Of a stretch of 64,000 nucleotides of DNA, positions 42,801 through 54,800 are shown in pieces. The position numbers and the translations under genes were made by a program. Every line of letters begins with the position of its first letter. The stretch's first letter is position 1. This DNA is from Siphonodentalium dalli (taxonomy: Eukaryota > Mollusca > Scaphopoda > Gadilida > Siphonodentaliidae): assembly GCA_032622095.1 (NCBI GenBank), contig CP136067.1:96710707-96774706 (forward strand), given 5' to 3'. Below the pieces are notes generated by a model. It did not search any database, was not told the DNA's origin, and worked only from the letters and a program-made list of their open reading frames with translations.

Positions 42801-45800
42801 TCAAACTGCTTGGGCCCTGTATAACTCTACAGTCTAACATGGCAGTCTGCTGGCAAGCAATGACCTCATTGCTGTGTTAAAGGATTTATATTGGCTAGAA
42901 ACCACCAACGCAATCGGAAAGCCCTCCCAATTGTGATTAAAAAAGTCCCAATCCAACATAAATAAGCCGAAAAACTAATAAATAATACCTCCACCTGTTT
43001 TCGGAGATCTCCGTGACTAGACTACGATGACGTCAAAATAGTATAGCAAATTAAAAACAGATTCGGAGCCGGAGTTTATTATGCAGACTACAATTATGTA
43101 ATCATAGTCAGCCGATACTAAAATACGCAATCGCTTTGTGCATGCGCAGTATATAGACAACATCGCTAACTCGCTGTGCGATGTGTTAATAGCGACACAA
43201 GCGATGTGTTATGTAATTAATCGAGATAGTGTGGTTAAATTCAGAAGTCATTCTCATATAGCAGACTATATTTATATGAATAAAGTAATTAGTAGTGCAT
43301 GGGATGATTGTTTTTGCAGCCATTAATAACATGCCACTGCGTGTTTGGTGTGTTAATGGATGTTACTAATGCTTTGATAGTTTCTTATTCACACAGTGAA
43401 TTGTCATCACTCATTGTTTGCACTATAAAATGGTAACCAAAGTGAGTGATAAGGCGATCTCATCAACTTTGTCATAAGAAGCACCCAAACATTATAAAAA
43501 CACTAGGCGGAATAATGTTAACTATATAATTATGTGATTCAATCGTTATTGGGTAAGTTATTTCCAAATTCTCAATAATTCTTATATTAAAATACTACAT
43601 ACACATCACCAGTCCTCATAATTTGCTACGGCAATCAGAAATGCCGAAGCCATTTGCTGAAGCAAACTGGACCATGATAAAGGGATGCCATAGTGGACTG
43701 CCGAATACAAACAATCTGAATTAAGAAGGCTGCATCATGCATTATGTAATACATCGAAAAAGATAAGAAAGTTCATAATTGAGAATGCTCTTTATTGTCT
43801 ATCGCTTTTGGGCAACAGAAGATTGGATGCTCTTTATATCCAATTGTCACAATACTAGAGCTGAAACGGTTAGACGGTTAACCGGTTAGCATCCGGTTAG
43901 CGACGTAACCGGTTAGAAAAAAATGAACCGGACGAAACCGCATCCCGTTATCAGTTGAATGTGAACGTGAATAATCCTCAAAATATTAGGTTAAATGATG
44001 CAAAACTAATACTAAATCCTGTGTCACCGATAGTAGAGTGCAACGCAAGCATTAATTGGTACACGCGATAGTATCAGATACTTAGTAGCAATTCTCAAAC
44101 TGTCTGCAAGTGTCGGCGACCTTCAATCAATTCCGGCCCTTTGAAGTTTTCTCTGATCTTCCGACAAGAGCACGTGTGCAGTCACTGTGTATCAAGGCGG
44201 GATAGTTCAATGCAATGACGTCACTGAATCAGTGAATCTGTCATCTGATAGACACCCCTCAGATATTATTTCGTGTTGAATTTTGAGAAGGGAAGACGCT
44301 TCAAGACGGCTATTATCTAAATAGAATCGCGTAAATCAGAAGTGTGGGCGAATTTCCGATTGGTAGAAGACAATGCAAACAAAATGAAAGTGTCAATGAC
44401 ACTGTAGCTCAACTTAGGTAGGGGAATAATTTAATGGTTGACAGTAAATGGAGGAATAGGAAAGGTGCTAATTGAAATGTCTAACATGCGCCAAAGGATT
44501 TAGTGATGCAAAGAGTAAAATACAAGATGGCTGCTGGTGGCCATTTTTTTTGGCCAATTGACCCCAAAAGAACTCGTTCCCATCTACGTATAATTGTTAA
44601 CATCCATGACAAATTTTATGAAGATCTGACCAAAGCTACAACATACAAATTTCATGATGATCAGACGAACAGTACGACCTGTAGACCGCGCCAATGGATT
44701 GAATTTTGAAATCCAAGATGGCCGCTGGCAGCCATGTTTTTTGGCCGAATGACCCCACAATGATTCGTTCCCATCTACATGTCAATGTCAACATTCATGA
44801 CAAATTTCATAAAGATCAGACCAAAGGTATGACCTGTAGCCCACGCCAAAGGATTTAGTCATGCAAAAAGTAAAATGCTGGTGGCAATGTTTTTTGACCG
44901 AATGACCCCAAAACGACTCGTTCCCATCTACATGTCATTGTTATAATTCATGACAAATTTCATGACCATCTGACCAAAGCTACGACCTGTAGACCGCACC
45001 AAAGGATTTAGTCATGCAAAGAGTAAAATCCAAGATGGCTGCTGGCGGCCATGTTTTTTGACCAAATGACCCCAAAACGACTCGATCCCATCTACATGTC
45101 ATTGTTATCATTCATGACAAATTTCATGATGATCAAACGAACAGTACGACCTGTAGCCCGCACCAATGGATTGAATTTTGAAATCCAAGATGGCCGCCAG
45201 CAGCCATGTTTTTTGGCCGAATGACCCGACAATGATTCGTTCCCATCTACATGTCAATGTCAACGTTCATGACAAATTTTATAAAGATTAGACCAAAGGC
45301 AACCTATAGCCCGCGCCAAAGGATTTAGTCATGCAAAGAGTAAAATCCAAGATGGCTGCTGGCGGCCATGTTTTTTGGCCGAACGACTCCAAAATCACTC
45401 GTTCCCATCTACATGTCAGTGTTAACATCCATGACAAATTTCATAAACTTCCGACCAACACAACGACCTGTAGCCCGCGCCAAAGGATTTAGTCATGCAA
45501 AGAGTAAAATACAAGATGGCTGCTGGCGGCCATGTTTTTTGGCCGAACGACACCAAAATCACTCGTTCCCATCTACATGTCATTATTAACATCAATGACA
45601 AATTTCATGATGATCAGACGAACAGTACGATCTGTAGCCCGCGCCAATGGATTGAATCTTGAAATCCAAGATGGCTGCCAGCGGCTATGTTTTTAGGCCG
45701 AATGACCCCAAAATGACTCGTTCCCATCTACATGTCAATGTCAACATTCATGACAAATTTCATAAAGATCAGACCAAAGGTACGACCTGTAGCCCACGCC

Positions 45801-48800
45801 AAAGGATTTAGTCATGCAAAGAGTAAAATCCAAGATGGCTGCTGGCGGCCATGTTTTTCGGCCGAACAACTCCAAAATCACTCGTTCCCATCTACATGTC
45901 ATTGTTAACATCCATGACAAATTTCATGATGTTCCGATCAAAGCTACGACCTGTAGCCCGCGCCAAAGGATTTAGTCATGCAAAGAGTAAAATCCAAGAT
46001 GGCTGCTGGCGGCCATGTTTATTGGCCGAACGACCCCAAAATGACTCGTTCCCATCTACATGTCAATATTAACATCCATGACAAATTTCATGATGATCAG
46101 ATGAACAGTACGACCTGTAGCCCGCGCCAATGGATTGAATTTTGAAATCTAAGATGGCCACCAGCGGCCATATTTTTTGGCCGAATGACCCCACAATGAT
46201 TCGTTCCCATCTACATGTCAATGTCAACATTCATGACAAATTTCATAAAGATTAGACCAAAGGTACAACCTGTAGCCCGCGCCAAAGGATTTAGTCATGC
46301 AAAGAGTAATATCCAAGATGGCTGCTGGCGGCCATGTTTTTTGGCCGAACGACACCAAAATCACTCGTTGCCATCTACATATCATTATTAACATCAATGA
46401 CAAATTTCATGATGATCAGGCGAACAGTACGATCTGTAGCCCGCGCCAATGGATTGAATCTTGAAATCCAAGATGGCTGCCAGCGGCCATGTTTTTAGGC
46501 CGAATGACCCCAAAATGACTCGTTCCCATCTACATGTCAATGTCAACATTCATGACAAATTTCATAAAGATCAGACCAAAGGTACGACCTGTAGCCCGGG
46601 CCAAAGGATTTAGTCATACAAAGAGTAAAATCCAAGATGGCTGCTGGCGGCCATGTTTTTCGGCCGAACGACCCCAAAATCACTCGTTCCCATCTACATG
46701 TCATTGTTAACATCCATGACCAATTTCATGATGTTCCGATCGAAGCTACGACCTGTAGCCCGCGCCAAAGGATTTAGTCATGCAAAGAGTAAAATCCAAG
46801 ATGGCTGCTGGTGGCCATGTTTATTGGCCGAACAACCCCACAATGATTCGTTCCCATCTACATGTCAATGTCAACATTCATGACAAATTTCATAAAGATT
46901 AGACCAAAGGTACAACCTGTAGCCCGCGCCAAAGGATTTAGTCATGCAAAGAGTAATATCCAAGATGGCTGCTGGCGGCCATGTTTTTTGGCCGAACGAC
47001 ACCAAAATCACTCGTTGCCATCTACATATCATTATTAACATCAATGACAAATTTCATGATGATCAGACGAACAGTACGACCTGTAGCCCGCGCCAATGGA
47101 TTGAATTTTGAAATCTAAGATGGCCGCCAGCGGCCATGTTTTTTGGCCGAATGACCCCACATTGATTCGTTCCCATCTACATGTCAATGTCAACATTCAT
47201 GACAAATTTCATAAAGATTAGACCAAAGGTACAACCTGTAGCCCGCGCCAAAGGATTTAGTCATGCAAAGAGTAAAATCCAAGATGGCTGCTGGCGGCCA
47301 TGTTTTTTGGCCGAACAACTTCAAAATCACTCGTTCCCATCTACATGACAGTGTTAACATCCATGACAAATTTCATAAACTTCCGACCAAAACAACGACC
47401 TGTAGCCCGCGCCAAAGGATTTAGTCATGCAAAGAGTAAAATCCAAGATGGCTGCTGGCAGCCATGTTTTTTGGCCGAACGACCCCAAAATCACTCGTTC
47501 CCATCTACATGTCATTATTAACATCAATGACAAATTTCATGATGATCAGATGAACAGTACGACCTGTAGGCCGCGCCAATGGATTGAATCTTGAAATCCA
47601 AGATGGCTGCCAGCGGCCATGTTTTTTGGCCGAATGACCCAAAAATGACTCGTTCCCATCTACATGTCAATGTCAACTTTCATGACAAATTTCATGAAGA
47701 TCAGACCAAAGGTACAACCTGTAGCCCGCGCCAAAGGAAATTGTTGACGGACACACGGACACACGGACACACGGACACACGGACACACGGACACACGGAC
47801 ACACGGACGACGGACGCCAAACCATGGCAATAGCTCAAACTTACAAGTAAGTTGAGCTAAAAATGTTTGCGGAATGCAAAATTTGTCGTGATGATAGTGA
47901 TTCCGACGAATAGTATTAGGCCTATTGAATAGGACTGCATTACCTAACTGACCTTCATTTTAGTGCTATAGCTTATTAGCTACATGTATGAGTTATTACG
48001 TTTCAGTTTTTATTAAATCATTGGAGGATATACCAATGATGGTAATTATATATTACAGATCTTTAATGTATAGTGTTGTTACTCGTTTTACCAATACCCA
48101 ATTACGCATACTATTGTTACTCGTTTTACAGATGCCCAAACATGCTGATCACCGGCAAATGGCGGCAATTGCAAATAAGCATCCCCTGCCATTCACAATT
48201 TTCACTTGCTCATTCCCCATCACGAGAGCCAGCAAAAGAACAGTGAATGCGTGTTTTTGAATATCGTTAAATGCCGCGAACAAGGTCTTTAGTTCAGCTG
48301 CTATTTCTCACCTAGGTCTGTCCCTGGAGCATGGCAAATGTCGACATAATTAGTCAGAGAGAAGTCCACTATAAATTAGCGGTTAACCGGTTGAAATCCG
48401 GTTAACCCCGATGGTTAACCGGTTAGAAGAATGGGTCAACCGTTTCAGCTCTAGACAATACCACATACAAAATTACCCATGATACCAGGATGATACCTCG
48501 AAACCAATCACAACGTTCATAATTGAGAACGTTCTTTATTATCTACCGCGTTTGGGTGACGGAAGCATGTATGCTCTTTATAAGAGGTGATCATTGCACA
48601 TTTTTCTAAGTTGACAACAATTAAAAACTTCCTCTCAAATCAAACATAAAGGAAAAACAAACCCAAAATTGATAACAATGCATGGCTACTTTTCACTAGC
48701 CTGCAATTTAGAAAGTAAAAAAAATGTTATGCCAAAGTGCCTAATAATTATTGTAGTTTCAACAGTCTGTTGTGTATTAGTTGTGAACTAATTGTGTATT

Positions 48801-51800
48801 AATTCCTTCTAAATCATTAAAATAATACAGAGTAGGCCTATATAGCTACAGCTTGTGATCAAACCCTCTGTTAATTGGTATGTGTTGTGATACTGTCACT
48901 CTTGTGGTTTTAATTTAAGTTGTGCTCTTATCCATGCGAAAACGGAAGAGGAAGAATATGACGAATATAAGATATCATGATGTTCTAACCAACAGTTTTT
49001 TAATCACACACCATTGATTTTTTAATTACACTCTTCTAACGCACAACAGTATGACAATATTACAGTGGCATAAATTAGCTTCGAATTTGTACCATAAAAC
49101 GAAGAAGAAGCTAGAAAATCTAACTTTTATTTCTTGCTCAGTTTCGTTTTGCACTATATTCCACTCATTTGCATTTCCGCATAAATTATCTCATTTCACT
49201 TTTCAAAGTATTTTAGTCATCATTATTCGTTATATAATCTAATATTACAGCAAATCCTGTTTATAAACAGCACAGTCAAACAGTTTTTATTTAATGAATA
49301 CTTTTTATTTATCATATAAAGGCATTTAATTGGCGATATTTCATATGTAATTAATAATATCAGCACGATTGGCGGAATTATTTTAAGCTCCGCCCACGGC
49401 TGTCACCGGTTAGCAAAACAGGTGATACTAACTAGAAAATACAGTCATGTAACTCCGCCGATCAGCTGATTGGTCAAGTGATTTACCTTAGTACAAATTT
49501 TCGGCAACTTTTGTCCTTTTTGTTTAAAATAGAAATATTAATATCTACTGGATTTTGAAATATGGATAATTAGTACTATGGAGATTAAAAATATTTTTTT
49601 GAACCCTATAACCACAGGACAAGGGAGAACATTCTAACCATGAGACAAGGGAGAACCCTAACCCAAAGTCTTAACTCTACCTCCTAACATCTCCGGATCG
49701 CCAGTCACCTTAGATATCCTCTACAATAATAACTGGGGGTTCTAGGCTAACAAAGCATACCTCCATGTACAGCAGGATGTAGAGTTTTAACTCTCCCTCC
49801 TAACATCTCCGGAGCGCCAGTCACCTCAGATACGTCTCTACAATAGAAGCATGACATTGTTCAATATTTATATTGATATCCCTTGTATTTTAACTAGGTC
49901 AGTTTCGCAAATGCCAAAGGGCAATTTAACCATTATTTTACTATATCAATTCTCCCGTTGAGTTATGAAAGTATTCATTAGAATGGTCTATTATTCATCT
50001 AGAGGATGCTTAGGAAATATAAGCAGACGACAAAACAATCATACCGTACAAGTGCAGAAATGTATCTGTTCATTGGTGGGAAATGTTGACATCATATGTT
50101 CAACAACAGCCCATTGGAGTTTTTTTAACTTATTATCCAGGCCTGGAAATCTCAAGGCGGGCTGGCGGGCTGCCCGCCTACAGCCCGCCTAGAATTTTCC
50201 AAGGCGGGCTTTTTATAGCCCGCCTCGTCTACGATAGGACATTTATTATTTAGTTATTTTATTGTGTTTAATGAGTAAAATACTGCATCAAAATCGTAAT
50301 TATATTGTACAGTGTGGGGACTGTGCGCATGCGTGACCTGACGGTAATGTCAAATGGGAATTATAGCGGAATCAGTAAATTCCGGAACGAACTGTTTCGT
50401 AAATCTGATCTTTTGATCGATTCTCACACATACTCTAGTATTATGAACAAAATAATTTTTTTCTCTTCATAAGATTGAGCTTACACTATATTTCACTGGA
50501 TAAAATGAACACATGTTTGTGGATAGTGAGAACCAAATGTCACTGTCCGAATTAAGTTCAATCTTTCGTTCCGTTTCCGGTTCCTATCAGGGAAAATTGT
50601 ATTTAGCTTGCAGCCGTCTTTTATCGCTTCGATTGACAATATTTTAATATAATTAGCTAAATCAGCCTAAATGTATCCACGTATTCTAGTTTACACTGTT
50701 ATTCAATTATTAAAGTTCAGAAACTATTATCTATGTCCCCAATTGCAAACGCCCAGTAAATCTATAGATAGCGACTTGACCGCTGCAACTTGCAAGCAGC
50801 AGTCTGCGATCGGCAAAGTAATACTTTGAGAGAAAAAGCAGTCAATATTCAAGTGCAAATATACTGGATGTAATATTGTTCTTGATTGTGTATTTTATGT
50901 TAAATTACACTTTCATGGAGAATGCTTTTAATGTGGACAAACTCACCCAATTCCGTTGCATGGGTTGGACACCGACTGACAAATTGTGTTGAGTACAAAC
51001 ACTCTTACATTTTGTTTCTGGTTCATATAAATTATCATGACATAATAACATATAAAACATAGTTAAATATTCACCATAATTACTGTGGGGGATTTTGACA
51101 TTCACAACTCTGTGGACACTTTGTTTCCACATGAAGAAAATTAATTTAGATGGAGTTATACAACATCAAAAATAGACAAACTAACGGCAGTAGTAACTCA
51201 GATAAAATAAATCATAACTTTAAAAGTTGAGGAGGGCTATATAGCCCTCCTAGGCATATCTAGGAGGGCTATTAATAGCCCTCCTGGATTTTCTAGATCG
51301 CCAGCCCTGATTATCTGAAAATTTTAGATATGTCTAAATTTGGTATGCAGCAAAATATCAGTATTTTTGTACCCTGTTGTTACGTCGGGTACATTCGTTA
51401 CATTTTATAAGCAAAATTTAGAAACTTTGAAAACATATTTTCGGAACTAATTTAGAACCAATTGGTACATAGCATAGAAGAAAAAAAATAAAAGTAACTA
51501 ATGTAACATTAAGTTCATTAACTAATATGTAAAGTAACCAGAAGTAACAATGTGTACCCCATGTACCCATGGACCTGAAAGTAGTTCAGAGAATATGTTT
51601 TCTAATTTGCACCCAATGTACCCGACGTAACAACAGGGTACAAAAGTTGTCATTTTTTTCGGCATACTAAAATTTGCCATATATCGACGATCATCGGTGG
51701 ATTCCTCCATTGCGGGATTTCCAACTCTCTGGACGGCAAACAAGAGCTACTCGTCGGCGATAACGTGCCCCAGTTCCTGCCATCGGAACTCTGTGAAGAA

Positions 51801-54800
51801 GAAGAAGTCGACATCGGGATCGAGTTCTTCACCGAGGATGACGACGACCAGGACCAAGAATTCGCGGGATTCGACGACGACAACTGCCCAGTTTTCGAGT
51901 AATTGTTATATGTTATTGCTTTGTCGTTATTTGTTGTGTATTATGTTTTTATTTTATCTTTTATTAATAAATTATCAATGAAAATTACTTGTAATTGTCG
52001 TCATATTTATACCTCGAAATGCAGAAATGAGATGTTCGATAAAATTACGCTAAATTTTCCGGGGTATAAGACCACCCATGCCTTTTCAAGTTATTTATTC
52101 CCTAGGCCCCCTGGTCTTATACCCACGATAATACGGTATGGAAAATTTCCTTAGGGAAATAATTGTCAATGAGTATTTACTATTTAGTGAAGAAAGGGTT
52201 AAAGGTAAATTTTTTCAATAACAAGTGATGCTCAATTTTTTAAAGGTTTTTTGTTGTAGCTTTGGGTTTTGATTAGTGAATAACTTTTTAAATTATCACA
52301 CTAAACAACTAACATTTACATGACTTATGGTGACAGTGCCTACGTCTATGCTGTGCACCCATATTGAAGAATGCTAAATAGTCAACTAAGGATTATATGC
52401 ATATATTGTCAAACACTATACAAAATCATATTCCCTAATTAGTCTGTGAAAAGAGTCGGTTACAACCGCATAAACTGAATTTATAAATTACCACATGTAA
52501 TTGTTTACAGACCATTATGGTAACCTTGAATTCACAACGAAATGTTTTAAGGAGATCTCCGTGTATATTATGGAAAATCAGCAGCCCTCGAAAAAATGTC
52601 CCATGGCAAATTTAAAGGGACGTGCGGCCCTCGTTGTAGGCTATAATTTAGAAATAACATTTATCAAATTATGATAATTTCCTCAAGAATATACTAATAG
52701 TATAGCATAATGATATGAATGTGATATTATTCACAAAACACGCTTTGTCTCAGAGAAAATTCAGGTCGAGTGTTGTTCGGTTTTGCGGAAAAAAGTGCAG
52801 TGGATTGTTTGTAAGCAGTCACGATATTGCATCATTTCCTTATTTAGATTCGCGTGCATTATACATCGGTTGTAAAACCCCTAATTTGGTGCGTCTACAA
52901 CTTAGAACTCACAATACTACTGATAGTAAATTCCTTATTTGGTATGTATTACCAAATATAGGTTAGGAGAGAATACAACAGTGCAACAGAACATTTTCAT
53001 TGGACGATTCGGTAGTTCCAAGTGTTTGTCTATAAACAAATGGTTCTGTAAAGTTTTTGATGTTTGTTTACACACCAAAGCCCACAAACATGACAATAAC
53101 ATGCAATGTACGCGATATTGATGATTGGTATAAGAACAACATCTGTCTATTATATAATATTATTACTGTTTGTGGCAATTTTAGCGGGTGTGACTATTTT
53201 AGCAGCAATATCTGCAGCGTGGGGCCGCCCGTATCTTTAATGCTGCGGCGTTATTGATTTGACACGTTGCCATGGCATTTCCCACGATATTGCTTAATGC
53301 TGTGGCCAATTTATTTTGAGAACTGAATCAGAGACCTTCTAAGTTAAGCCAACCTGACTGATACTAAACAACTGACATTTACCCAACTGATATTCCAACT
53401 ATACTGTGTCCAAAATGATGGTATAGTATTCCTAGATTGAGTCCTCGAAATTGGCTATGGCAATGAGCAATGCCATGGGAAATGCCGGGGCAACATATGG
53501 CATCTAACACACAACAGCATTAAATTTGCAGTGGGACATTTTTCCAAATTTCGAGGCTGGATTGAAAAATGCTTTATTGTGAACTAGGAATTATAAGCAT
53601 GTCATAAATGAGTTTTCCAATCAGATTTCTCTTAATTTTTTGACAATTGTGGACTAGTAGTTATTAGTGTTGAAACGATTAGTGGTTTTGAGGAATCGAC
53701 TAGTCGCCAGAGGGAATCGACTACTAGTCGACTAGTCGGACCCCTTCCGAAACTTACCGTTTTTTTTGTGCTCATATACGTATATAATTTGCCGTTTGTT
53801 TTGAGTACCAGTAACCAACTTTGCATTTTCGAACGCAAAACAAGACGTGATTTAACACTATTTGCCGTGATTATTTGGCTTAATATCACTGAAGGTTAAT
53901 AGGTCTAATAGGTTATTAATTTGTCCCAGGTATATGATGTTTTATGACAATCAAATTACCATCCAGTTGATGTATGTACATGTATCTAAACGGTGGTGAC
54001 AACACCTGATCGATCGCGGAAACGCTACGGATTACTGAGTGGAAGCGCGTGCAACAATCAGAAACCAGTGCGTACAAGCCTTTTATGCTCGCAGATGTCA
54101 TGTACATATATCGGACACGGAATGTGGTAAAGTTCCCTGTATATATAGAGTCCGCATATATTAAAAATGGGCCATGCATTGCGTACATAATGTTGTTTCT
54201 TGTATACATTGCAAGGTCACGATATGACATATCTTAATCACGGACAGTCATTTTCCCGCCAAAACGCACGTGTTTCACCGTTTGATTTGATCGCGTACAT
54301 AATTGTCTCTCGTGCATGGTACATTGTAAATATATATACAATATATATAATTTTACTCGCGAGTCCCCGAATACACAATCGATCGTGTCAGTTTCAGAAA
54401 TAAAACTGTGCAGACCGGCGATGTTAATAGTACATTTCACTGCGATGTCGTAAGTTCTATATTTAGCCCGATTCCAGGAATTTGCGTCATCCAGATTACG
54501 TTTCTGGGAACAGCTTTGTCACCGCCCAATTCCGCGAAGGATTTAAGTTTGAGGTGCTAAAATACATTGTAATTTTTCACAAACACAGCCCATAAACGAC
54601 GTGGGATTTCCGAAGTGACTCGCCAGTTTAGTTCGAAATACGCGACGCTATTCGATGCATAGCATGGCCGACCGCGGGTTGGCTTTATATTTATATCTAT
54701 AATACAATATATCTAGAACGTGCGATCGTATACGCTCACCCATGCGTCAGTTGATGCATGTGGTGGTTGTAAAAAATATCACACAATTTTACAAATAAAC

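Larger units (their letters stand above)
43856..48453. mobile_element. hAT-like element, interrupted by a satellite element
   Basis: Ends TAGAGCTGAAACGGTTAG and CAACCGTTTCAGCTCTA with subterminal 'ggttaaccggtt' repeats. It is flanked by CACAATAC and GACAATAC (7 of 8). About 1.1 kb is its own sequence (43856-44388 and 47860-48453), and the rest is the nested family D element. No transposase was seen. Confidence 0.85.

Noticed and set aside
45368-47833. Repeated 73-codon frames ([17 protein letters not shown]...) as a repeat-protein gene
   Set aside because: They recur only because satellite monomers are similar, are broken at irregular points and extend across monomer types. They are noncoding satellite.
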